A stretch of 60,914 nucleotides of DNA from JALZUE01 sp051251725 (lineage in GTDB: Bacteria; Pseudomonadota; Gammaproteobacteria; Enterobacterales; Alteromonadaceae): positions 1-60,914 of the forward strand of contig JBPOFN010000027.1 in the NCBI GenBank assembly GCA_051251725.1, given 5' to 3'. The position numbers were made by a program, and so were the translations under genes. Positions 37,609-46,359 of this stretch are shown here, piece by piece. Below the pieces are notes generated by a model. The model was not told where the DNA came from, made no database searches, and was given only the letters and a program-made list of their open reading frames with translations. The stretch's first letter is position 1, and each line of letters begins with the position of its first letter.

Positions 37609-40509
37609 TTAAAACGTATAATTCGCGCCGAAATAAACTTGGCGACCAAAATATTGCGTTGTACCTGTGTACTCTTTACTGCCGAAATAACTTTGTGTTG
37701 GCTCGTCAGTTAAATTGTTCACCTGTAATAACACGCCTAAATGTTTGTTGATGTTGTAAGAGGCTTGGAAGTCCATCACTACTTCAGCATCAAAGTTAAC
37801 TACTTGCTCATTAACGCCCCATTGCTCTGAAACAAATTCATCGCGATAGCGAGCGCTTAAGCGCGTTTCAAAATCGTCATATCCCCAAAATACTGTCGCT
37901 TGTAAAACATTGGCTGATAAACCCGGTAAAGTTTGCTCACGCTCTGTGCCTGATAAGTCAGTTTTAATGCTGACTTCACTTTCGGTATATGAATAACTGA
38001 TATTCATTCCTAAGCCAGACCATAAATCAGGTAGATATGAAAAAACTTCGGTATACGCTAATTCGATACCACGAATATAACCGCCTTCGGCATTATTAAA
38101 GGATGTTTCATATTCACCCACAGGATCAACTTGTACCAAACGGCCTGAATCAGGATCTTCCATTGTTTCAGGAACATAAAAGCCATTTTCAGCAAAGTTG
38201 TAATCGAATATTTTTACTCTTTGTACAAAGGATTCAATATTTTTATAAAACAATGCCGCAACAAAAGCGCCATCAGTTTCGTCAAAATAACGTTCATAAG
38301 AAATATCGAATTGATCAGCATAAAACGGTTTTAAATAAGGATTGTTGTTGTTAGAGCCGGTTAAAATATCTTTGGTGTAATCAAAGTCAGTACTACGATC
38401 ACCCGCTAAACGGCTAATGTCAGGACGAGCCATAACTTTTGCTACTGCAAAACGAAGCTGCTCATTATCACTGATCATAAAGTTAAGATTTAACGACGGT
38501 AAATAATCGGTATATTCCAAACCGGCTAATTTAGGTGCGTATCTGTCGTTCACTAAACCTGCTTCATCAACCACATATTGCGCGCCTGCCAACGTATCGC
38601 CTTCAACATTTTCTAGCGTAGTGGCATACTGCTCAGTATCAACCATACGAACACCGAAATTACCGGTAACCGGTAAGCCGAAGAATTCTGAGTCGATATT
38701 CGCCATGATATAGGCTGATTTTACCGTTTCATAAACTTCGCCGCTTTGATGCATAGTCCAAGCATAACTTTCATTCATAATACCACTTGAGTCAGTACCC
38801 CAAGTGCGAATTGGCTGTGGTGTACCTTCAGGAAACCAAGCCGCTAACGCTTTATCGTAATCAATCGCTAAGTAACTTGGAAAGTTAGAAAACTCGCCCT
38901 GCCAATCAACGACAGTTGTCATGTCTTCAGTAAGCTGTAATGGCGGCTCAGTTGTTGAAAATGCGCCGTCATCACCGTATTCAAAAACAGAACGTTGATT
39001 GCTATAAGTGCGATCAGAATAGCGCGCACCAAATTCGATTGATGAAATATAATCGTTATCGATAACATCATATTTTAGATCTAAGCGAACAGCGTCCATC
39101 GCATCTGAGTTTTCAAATGGGTAGATACCGTATTTACTTAACATCACGTTATTTACATCAGTTAATTGACTTGCTTGGTTAAAACCGACATCCGGTGCGT
39201 CTAAACCATTAAGTAAATAACTGATAGAAACATTGCCATCAAGCATAGGTACGTCAGCCGTTGCATCTTCTGCCACTAACGACCACAACAAACCGTTTCT
39301 AAAGTTACTTTCTGCTTTTGATACTGAAACGTCTAAATTGGCTGATAACTGATCGGTTAATTGCCATTCTAAATTCAAACCATAGTTTTCAACTTGGTCA
39401 AAATCTTGGTTGTCATCATTCACTGTTTCAATGCGCGTATAACCGGCTGAAGTGCGATTAACTGTAGCGCCAATAACATTATTATCTCTAACAATGGGGT
39501 TACCATAAGCACCAGTTGTACCGCCTAATTTTACGCGGTAACCACGAGCAAAAGTTTCGCTGTCAAACTTTGAAACAAAGCCATCTAGGCGTAATTTAAA
39601 AGTATCATTCGGTGCCCATTCAAGCGCGGCAATATAACCATTTCGGGTTTCTTCACCGCCTAAATGTTGTAATTCAAAACCTTCTGAAATAAATTCTTTA
39701 TCGATGTCGCGATTCGCATCACCGTCGTCATCGCGAACAGGGCCGTCAGTGTCGTTAGCTAAACCATCAACATCTTTGATATCGCTATAAGCTAAACCAA
39801 TAAATTGTGTCGCTACGCTTGGTTGATATAAACGAGCATAACCAACGGCAACACCCAAGGTTTCATCAAGGAACTTACCTTGATAAGAAAAGCTTAAACG
39901 ATGACCAAATTCTTCTGCGTCATGTACTTCAGTTGCACGGTCGTTATACATGCCGCGCGCATTGACAGTAAATTTATGGTCTTGTTCAATACTTAATGGA
40001 CTGGCAGTTTTTAATTCCACAGTACCGGCAACACCACCTTCAATCAGTGACGCTTTTGGCGATTTATAAACCGCGGCTTGCGAAATTAATTCTGACGGAT
40101 ATTGGTCAAATTCAATTGAACGGCTACCACCGGTTGAAACCTGTTCACGGCCGTTAAGGGTTGAGGCAACAAAGCCACCATCCATACCGCGAATGTTAAT
40201 TTCTGCCGCTTGGCCACCGGTACGGACCGCGGCAACGCCAGGTAAACGCGTTAACGCATCGGCCATTGAAACATCAGGCAAGCCGCCTAAGTCATCGGCG
40301 GTGATTTGTTCAGATACTGTATCTGAAAAACGCTTTTGATTGAGTGATTCGATCAGTGAACGGCGAAAGCCAGTCACTTCAATAACTTCAACTACTTGCT
40401 CGTCTGCTGCTGATTTTTTTGCTTGTGCTTCTTGAGCAGCAAGTGATCCAGAAAAGGCAATAACGCCACTAGATATTAAAGCAATTGAGACTTTGTTTAG
40501 TTTAAACAT
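37609..40509 (-). CDS. TonB-dependent receptor in operon with pullulanase
   Basis: A 966-residue outer-membrane transporter of the same TIGR01782-type family as the receptor at 29.7 kb. Both share RFSDTxSE, a DLGxLPDVSxADxLxRLPGV plug block, LNGREQ and GGVAGTVELKT. The signal peptide ends near GSLAAQE. The TonB-box region is VVEVIEVTGFRRS. The reading frame is open to 40665, but I place the start at 40509, where GGGGAGA precedes MFKLNKVSIALIS and a signal peptide begins; the longer form would run into the operator at 40661. The pullulanase follows after 34 bp. Import of branched maltodextrins is the likely role. Confidence 0.93.
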   Translation of the reverse strand: MFKLNKVSIALISSGVIAFSGSLAAQEAQAKKSAADEQVVEVIEVTGFRRSLIESLNQKRFSDTVSEQITADDLGGLPDVSMADALTRLPGVAAVRTGGQAAEINIRGMDGGFVASTLNGREQVSTGGSRSIEFDQYPSELISQAAVYKSPKASLIEGGVAGTVELKTASPLSIEQDHKFTVNARGMYNDRATEVHDAEEFGHRLSFSYQGKFLDETLGVAVGYARLYQPSVATQFIGLAYSDIKDVDGLANDTDGPVRDDDGDANRDIDKEFISEGFELQHLGGEETRNGYIAALEWAPNDTFKLRLDGFVSKFDSETFARGYRVKLGGTTGAYGNPIVRDNNVIGATVNRTSAGYTRIETVNDDNQDFDQVENYGLNLEWQLTDQLSANLDVSVSKAESNFRNGLLWSLVAEDATADVPMLDGNVSISYLLNGLDAPDVGFNQASQLTDVNNVMLSKYGIYPFENSDAMDAVRLDLKYDVIDNDYISSIEFGARYSDRTYSNQRSVFEYGDDGAFSTTEPPLQLTEDMTTVVDWQGEFSNFPSYLAIDYDKALAAWFPEGTPQPIRTWGTDSSGIMNESYAWTMHQSGEVYETVKSAYIMANIDSEFFGLPVTGNFGVRMVDTEQYATTLENVEGDTLAGAQYVVDEAGLVNDRYAPKLAGLEYTDYLPSLNLNFMISDNEQLRFAVAKVMARPDISRLAGDRSTDFDYTKDILTGSNNNNPYLKPFYADQFDISYERYFDETDGAFVAALFYKNIESFVQRVKIFDYNFAENGFYVPETMEDPDSGRLVQVDPVGEYETSFNNAEGGYIRGIELAYTEVFSYLPDLWSGLGMNISYSYTESEVSIKTDLSGTEREQTLPGLSANVLQATVFWGYDDFETRLSARYRDEFVSEQWGVNEQVVNFDAEVVMDFQASYNINKHLGVLLQVNNLTDEPTQSYFGSKEYTGTTQYFGRQVYFGANYTF

Positions 40510-40660
40510 GTTTTCTCCCCACTGTCGTCCATGTCGATTTTTAGCTTTGCTCTCCGGCAAAGTTAGATTAATTAATTGACCACAACATTTATTAACAAAC
40601 TTGGACAATAAATAATGGCTAGCAACACTATAAGCACGGATACCAGAGGAGAATACACTT

Positions 40661-40674
40661 TGCATACGTATTCA
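40661..40674. promoter_or_regulatory. LacI-type operator proximal to the TonB receptor/pullulanase operon
   Basis: TGCATACGTATTCA, 151 bp before the receptor start. Along the operon it reads TGAATACGTATGCA. Its centre is 179 bp from the operator of the divergent pullulanase gene. Confidence 0.84.
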
Positions 40675-40839
40675 AAAGTCATCAAAAACAGTGATTATTT
40701 TGTTTACGAAAAAATTAGTTGATTAGCTAAAAAAAGGAGGATTTACAATAATTAACGATTGTGTTCAATAAGTTAACAATAGTGACAAAAATAATAACTC
40801 GACTATTATTAATCAACCAAACCAAGAAACAGCTAACTA

Positions 40840-40853
40840 TGAATACGTATGCA
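40840..40853. promoter_or_regulatory. LacI-type operator upstream of the second pullulanase
   Basis: TGAATACGTATGCA in gene direction, 67 bp before the ATG. It forms an outward-facing pair with the site at 40661. Confidence 0.84.
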
Positions 40854-40920
40854 CAATATTACTAATTGCAGATACATCGAATATCTTAATCTCCACTTTA
40901 TTATTACTTTTTAAGATTAT

Positions 40921-43809
40921 ATGACGTCACGTATTCACCATAAAATCATGCGCCACACCTTGCTGTTAGCTTTTGGCTTTAGCTTGTTAGGCTGTAATTC
41001 CGAGACTCAAAATATTAACGACATTCAGCCATTGGTGTCTTTGAAGGAAATAGCAATCTCGTTGAAAACCACACCTGACGCCGCTGCGCATTGGCTCACT
41101 CATAATGTACTGGTGATAAACAAAGCTGAAAGCGATTCAAATAATGAAGCGCCAGCACTATTACAGTTAATTTCAATTCAAGATGAAAAATTGAGCGCAC
41201 AAGCACAACGAGTAATCAATTTAACTAAAACTGAATTTCCTACCACATTACAAAAGCAGTTCCCTCACTTGGCAAAATTTCACGCTTATCATGTCAACCT
41301 TGATAAAGCCCAAGCTAAGTTATGGCTAAAAGATGGCATTGTGGTGGCACAGCAACAGGCCGGCCAGCAAACAAAAATCTCTTTCGTGCAAACCTCAAAA
41401 GTCATTGATGATTTATATACCAAAGGCAATAATGACGCAGATGAAGAAACCGATTTAGGCGCTACCATCAGCTTAAATGATAACGGCGAAAAACAAGTGC
41501 GCTTTAAGCTCTGGGCTCCGACCGCAACTAAAGTTAACGTAATTTTATTTGACGACAAAACTAAAGCTGAGATCGCAACTGTCGCGTTAACCGAAGATAA
41601 AAGTACCGGCATGTGGTCAGCACAACTGAGCGGTGATTATCACTTAGCTTTTTATCAATATGAGGTCACGGCCTTTCAACCGAGTGATGAAATTAACATC
41701 ACAGATATTACGATTGCGAAAGAAGTCATTATCAGAACAACTGATCCCTATTCTTTAAGCTTATCCACCAACAGTATTTATTCTCAAGTTATTGATTTAA
41801 ATGACCCAATAACCATGCCTGCAGGATGGGAGCAACAACAAAACATTACGCTCATAAACCCTGAAGATGCCATTATTTATGAAACCCATATTCGAGACTT
41901 TAGTAGCGCCGAACAAAAATTATCAAACCCTGCATATCGCGGTAAATACAAAGCCTTTAGTGAACAAAGCTCTGACGCTATCAATCATATTAAAGCGTTA
42001 CAAAAATCGGGATTAAACCACATTCATTTATTACCCACTTTTGATTTAGGGACAATAAATGAAAACACTGATTATCAACTATCACTTAATGACAATCTTG
42101 ATAAAGTTTGTCAGTTAGCGCCGACAGCAGACCTTTGCAGCCAAGCGTTGGACAGCCAATTAACCTTAAAACAACTACTAACCAGCTTTGATCCTATCTC
42201 TGCCAACGCACAAGCTGTTGTCAGTGAATTAAGAACAAAAGATAACTACAACTGGGGTTATGATCCTTTCCATTACACTGTGCCTGAAGGCAGTTATGCC
42301 GTTAATCCAGAGGGCGAACATCGCATTATTGAATTTAGAGAAATGGTGCAAAGCTTACATAACATGGGCTTTCGCGTGATCATGGATGTCGTTTATAACC
42401 ATACTCACCAAGCAGGTCTAGCACGAACCTCAGTGCTCGACAAAATTGTCCCTAATTATTATCAGCGCTTAAATCCATTTTCAGGTCAAATCGAGCAATC
42501 AACTTGTTGTGATAACACTGCCACTGAAAACGTGATGATGGAAAAACTGATGATCGACTCATTAGTGACTTGGGCACAATATTATAAAATTGATGGTTTT
42601 CGTTTTGATTTAATGGGCCATCAGCCAAAAACAGCAATGATAAAAGCACGAGAAGCGGTACGACAAATTGACCCTGATACTTATTTTTATGGTGAAGGTT
42701 GGAATTTTGGTGAAGTTGCTAATAACCAGCAATTTATTCAAGCCAGTCAGTTAGAGTTAGCCGGCACAGAAATAGGCACTTATACCGATCGCCTACGTGA
42801 TGCAGTACGAGGGCCAAGCTTTAATGTTTCAGGCTTTGACCATCGCAAAAACCAAGGCCTAGGTAACGGTTTAGGCACCTTTAATAATGAAATGCAAAAC
42901 AGCGATGACAACCGCCAATACTTATTATTAATGGATCAGTTACGTATTGGTTTAACCGGTAATTTAGCTAATTTCCCGCTTAAAAATAGCCATGGTTCAT
43001 TAGTGTTAGGCAAAGAAATTCCTTATGGCGACCAACCTGCCGGTTATGCCTTAGATCCGGCCGATACCATTAACTATGTTTCAAAACATGACAATCAAAC
43101 GTTATGGGATAACAGCCAATATCGCACCGCATATCAAGCAACCACAGCCCAAAGAGTTAGAATGCATAATCAAAGTTTGTCCTACGCCATCCTCGCGCAA
43201 GGCATTCCTTTTTTACATATGGGCTCTGAATTATTACGCTCAAAATCATTTTTGCGAGACAGTTATGATTATGGCGACTGGTTTAATTTTGTCGATTATT
43301 CAATGACCAGTAATAACTATCATGTTGGTTTACCGCCAGCAGAAAAAGATCAAGCAAACTGGCCGTTAATTAAAGCGCTGCTTGAAAAAAACCAAGGCCG
43401 CGATCAGGTTTCAGCAATCGAGATTAAATTCGCCGCCGAAGTCTTTAAATCATTTTTAGCTATCCGCACCAGCTCGCCGTTATTTCGCTTAACCAGCGCG
43501 CAACAAATTATCGACAAAATAAGCTTTTTAAATTCAGGTAAAGATTCGCAAGTCGGTCTTATTGCCATGTTAATTGACGATAATAAAGGCTTAGCGGTTG
43601 ATGAAAATTATCAGCAACTGTTAGTTATTTTTAACAGCAGTCCAGAGCCGCAAAACTTTATTAACAACAAGTTAGCTGGTTTTAGCTTACACCCGTTACA
43701 AAAAAACGGTGCTGACGCCACGGTAAAAACCAGTACTATTAATAGTAAAAAAGGCATTGTGACCGCAACTATTCCGGCTTTTACCACCGCCGTTTTTGTT
43801 AAGAAATAG
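40921..43809 (+). CDS. Second pullulanase-type GH13 lipoprotein
   Basis: A 962-residue alpha-1,6-glucan hydrolase. The lipobox is SLLGC (Cys at about residue 25). An N-terminal pullulanase-specific domain (about 30-160) and a CBM48-like domain (VRFKLWAPTATKVNVILFDD) come before the GH13 barrel. Catalytic residues are D563 in IDGFRFDLMGH and E592 in YFYGEGW, the same 29-residue spacing as in the other pullulanase; NWGYDPFHYTVPEGSYAVNP is the family signature. It lacks the CBM41 domain and the three C-terminal repeats of its neighbour, so it is probably specialised for soluble oligomers. It is transcribed divergently from the TBDR/pullulanase operon. A later ATG at 40948 is possible but would leave a shorter signal peptide. 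Confidence 0.92.
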   Translation: MTSRIHHKIMRHTLLLAFGFSLLGCNSETQNINDIQPLVSLKEIAISLKTTPDAAAHWLTHNVLVINKAESDSNNEAPALLQLISIQDEKLSAQAQRVINLTKTEFPTTLQKQFPHLAKFHAYHVNLDKAQAKLWLKDGIVVAQQQAGQQTKISFVQTSKVIDDLYTKGNNDADEETDLGATISLNDNGEKQVRFKLWAPTATKVNVILFDDKTKAEIATVALTEDKSTGMWSAQLSGDYHLAFYQYEVTAFQPSDEINITDITIAKEVIIRTTDPYSLSLSTNSIYSQVIDLNDPITMPAGWEQQQNITLINPEDAIIYETHIRDFSSAEQKLSNPAYRGKYKAFSEQSSDAINHIKALQKSGLNHIHLLPTFDLGTINENTDYQLSLNDNLDKVCQLAPTADLCSQALDSQLTLKQLLTSFDPISANAQAVVSELRTKDNYNWGYDPFHYTVPEGSYAVNPEGEHRIIEFREMVQSLHNMGFRVIMDVVYNHTHQAGLARTSVLDKIVPNYYQRLNPFSGQIEQSTCCDNTATENVMMEKLMIDSLVTWAQYYKIDGFRFDLMGHQPKTAMIKAREAVRQIDPDTYFYGEGWNFGEVANNQQFIQASQLELAGTEIGTYTDRLRDAVRGPSFNVSGFDHRKNQGLGNGLGTFNNEMQNSDDNRQYLLLMDQLRIGLTGNLANFPLKNSHGSLVLGKEIPYGDQPAGYALDPADTINYVSKHDNQTLWDNSQYRTAYQATTAQRVRMHNQSLSYAILAQGIPFLHMGSELLRSKSFLRDSYDYGDWFNFVDYSMTSNNYHVGLPPAEKDQANWPLIKALLEKNQGRDQVSAIEIKFAAEVFKSFLAIRTSSPLFRLTSAQQIIDKISFLNSGKDSQVGLIAMLIDDNKGLAVDENYQQLLVIFNSSPEPQNFINNKLAGFSLHPLQKNGADATVKTSTINSKKGIVTATIPAFTTAVFVKK

Positions 43810-44031
43810 CTAATTAACCAGAACTCTTGTTAATTACAAAATATAAAACAAAGCTTGGCATTTAGTTGCTTGGCTTTTTTTCTTTAAATTAACTAAAACT
43901 CACTTAAATTCAAAACGACAAAATTAATCAGGTCACTTTTAACTTTTTATCGTTAAAAGTGCGCGACCTCCGGCTAGCATTTTTTAACTCGTCTGCCGAA
44001 AATCTCCAACACTTCTACCCATAATTTCGTA

Positions 44032-44045
44032 TGAATACGTATGTA
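44032..44045. promoter_or_regulatory. LacI-type operator upstream of GH97
   Basis: TGAATACGTATGTA in gene direction, 73 bp before the GH97 start, about the same distance as for the second pullulanase. The surrounding 309-bp gap (43810-44118) holds an imperfect hairpin with a T-run near 43850-43885 that may end the pullulanase transcript, and nothing else clear. Confidence 0.82.
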
Positions 44046-44118
44046 AGCCTAGTGCAGAAATTTATGCTAGAACTTATGATTAAGCCATCATTTTAATAAT
44101 AAGAACGACGATAAAAAT

Positions 44119-46179
44119 ATGAAACCCATCATAAAAAAATTCATGCCCTATATTATTTCTAGTTTAACCTTAAGTTTCGCTTTTAGCTCACTGACCTGGG
44201 CAAAAGCTGTTGAAGTAAGCTCGCCTGATGGCAAGATAAACCTGACGGTAAGTGATACCAATTCCCCGTCATATTCAGTAACTTTTAACGGCAAAGAGGT
44301 TTTGTCGGCTTCGCGTTTAGGAATGGTTTTTAAAAAAGTGGCCGCTTTTGATGAAGGTTTTACCATTACTACCAGCCAAAGCAACAGCCATAAATCCACT
44401 TGGCAGCAGCCATGGGGGGAACGTAAAAACGTTGTTGATCAACATAACGAATTATTAATTACTTTTGCTACCGCTCGCAAACAAGCTAATACGTATAACG
44501 TACGCTTTCGTGTCTTCAACGATGGTTTAGGTTTTCGTTACGAAGTACCAAAACAAGCGGGCCTTGACGGTAACATCGAGATTACCGACGAATTAACCGA
44601 GTTTTATATTGCCGATGCCGACAATGCCACAGCTTATTGGATCCCAGCGCGGGAATTTAATCGCTATGAATATGTCTATGAAACCACACCGCTGAGCAAA
44701 GCACTGCATACCCACACCCCAATGACCATGAAACTTGCCAACGGTACCCATGTCAGTATTCATGAAGCGGCGTTAGTAGATTATGCCGGTATGACCTTAA
44801 ATCAGCGCCGCACAGGCCAATTAAAAGCGGATTTAACGCCTTGGTCTGATGGTATTCGCGTAAAAACTAGCGCTAACTTTAAAACCCCATGGCGCACAGT
44901 GCAAATTAGTGAAGATGCCACCGGTTTATTAAATTCAGATCTGATCTTAAACCTAAACGAGCCAAATAAATTAGGTGATGTTGCTTGGGTTGAACCCGCA
45001 AAATATGTCGGTATTTGGTGGGGCATGCATGTTAAAGAAACTACTTGGGGCAGCGGTCCTACGCACGGCGCAACCACAAGTGAAACTATTCGTTATATGG
45101 ATTTCGCGGCAAAATATGGTTTTGCTGGTGTCTTAGTTGAAGGCTGGAATCACGGCTGGGACGACGATTGGTTTTTCAACGGCGATATTTTCAATTTCAC
45201 TCAACCTTATGCTGACTTCGACATTGATGCGGTTAGTGCCCATGGTAAAAAAATGGGTGTACGTTTAATCGGTCATCATGAAACATCAGGTAGTGTCACT
45301 AATTATCGCAACCAAATGGAAGACGCTTTTGCCCTTTACCAAAAAAACAATGTCGCGCAAGTAAAAACCGGTTATGTTGCTGATGGTGGCAATATTAAGC
45401 GCGTGGATGAAAATGGCATAGTTCGTAAAGAATGGCATGATGGTCAGTTTATGGTCAATGAATATTTACACAGTGTTATTACTGCCGCTAAATATAAAAT
45501 ATCAATCAATACCCATGAACCAATTAAAGACACCGGCTTACGCAGAACTTATCCAAACTGGATCGCTCGTGAAGGTGCTCGTGGGCAAGAGTTTAACGCT
45601 TGGGGCACACCGCCAAATCCACCAGAGCACGCCGCGATTTTACCTTATACTCGGATGTTAGCTGGGCCGATGGATTTCACCCCTGGCATTTTTAATATGG
45701 GTTTTAATGGTTTAGATGAAAACTCAAACCGTCCGCAAACAACCTTAGCAAAACAGTTAGCCTTGTATGTGGTGCTGTATAGTCCGATTCAAATGGCAGC
45801 AGATTTACCGCGTAACTATGAAGCTAATTTACCTGCATTTCAGTTTATTTTAGACGTACCGACTGATTGGGAAAACAGCCGCGCAATCGCCGGTGAAATT
45901 GGTGACTATGTCGCTTTTGCTCGCCAAGAACGCGATGGTGAAGACTGGTTTGTTGGCGCCTTAACCGATGAAAATGCCCGAGATTTAAGTTTTAAACTCG
46001 ACTTTTTAACGCCAAACAAAAAGTATGAAGCGCAAATTTATCGCGATGGTGACAATGCCGATTGGCTCACTAAGCCTTATGAGCTAAAGATTGAAAAGCA
46101 ACAAGTGATGGCTAACGACACGTTAAGCTTTAAACTAGCAACCAGTGGCGGCGTTGCTATTCGCTTTAAAGCGTTATAA
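44119..46179 (+). CDS. GH97 alpha-glucosidase (SusB-like)
   Basis: A 686-residue periplasmic exo-acting alpha-glucosidase that would release glucose from maltodextrins. The signal peptide ends at about residue 29 (SSLTWAKA). The N-terminal beta-sandwich is followed by a TIM barrel with YVGIWWGMHVKETTWGSGPT, GVLVEGWNHGWDDDWFFNGD, LIGHHETSGSVTNYRNQMED, KTGYVADGG and SINTHEPIKDTGLRRTYPNW, which are typical of GH97. Glu residues in HHETSG and THEP match positions used as catalytic bases in the inverting, SusB-like branch; this is from memory of the family. A palindromic operator upstream places it in the alpha-glucan regulon. Confidence 0.92.
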   Translation: MKPIIKKFMPYIISSLTLSFAFSSLTWAKAVEVSSPDGKINLTVSDTNSPSYSVTFNGKEVLSASRLGMVFKKVAAFDEGFTITTSQSNSHKSTWQQPWGERKNVVDQHNELLITFATARKQANTYNVRFRVFNDGLGFRYEVPKQAGLDGNIEITDELTEFYIADADNATAYWIPAREFNRYEYVYETTPLSKALHTHTPMTMKLANGTHVSIHEAALVDYAGMTLNQRRTGQLKADLTPWSDGIRVKTSANFKTPWRTVQISEDATGLLNSDLILNLNEPNKLGDVAWVEPAKYVGIWWGMHVKETTWGSGPTHGATTSETIRYMDFAAKYGFAGVLVEGWNHGWDDDWFFNGDIFNFTQPYADFDIDAVSAHGKKMGVRLIGHHETSGSVTNYRNQMEDAFALYQKNNVAQVKTGYVADGGNIKRVDENGIVRKEWHDGQFMVNEYLHSVITAAKYKISINTHEPIKDTGLRRTYPNWIAREGARGQEFNAWGTPPNPPEHAAILPYTRMLAGPMDFTPGIFNMGFNGLDENSNRPQTTLAKQLALYVVLYSPIQMAADLPRNYEANLPAFQFILDVPTDWENSRAIAGEIGDYVAFARQERDGEDWFVGALTDENARDLSFKLDFLTPNKKYEAQIYRDGDNADWLTKPYELKIEKQQVMANDTLSFKLATSGGVAIRFKAL

Positions 46180-46280
46180 TGACAAAACTAATAGCATTGA
46201 ATTCTAGTACTAAAGAATAGTGCTAGAGAATAGTGCTAATGTTAGTGTTAAAAATTATTCGCCTACCTGAATAAAGAGAT

Positions 46281-46310
46281 AAAAAAAGAGTGAAAATTCA
46301 CTCTTTTTTT
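46281..46310. terminator. Bidirectional terminator between GH97 and the solute-binding protein gene
   Basis: A7-GAGTGAA and TTCACTC-T7 form a perfect 14-bp stem with a 2-nt centre. A and T runs on both sides serve convergent genes. Confidence 0.9.
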
Positions 46311-46359
46311 GCTTAAAATCCCCACCTAAATAAAGTATTTAAAGCTGACGACTGATATT

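Noticed and set aside
40510..40665. N-terminal extension of 52 residues on the second TonB receptor
   Set aside because: The internal ATG at 40509 has a strong ribosome site and begins a signal peptide; the extension is not signal-like and runs into the operator.
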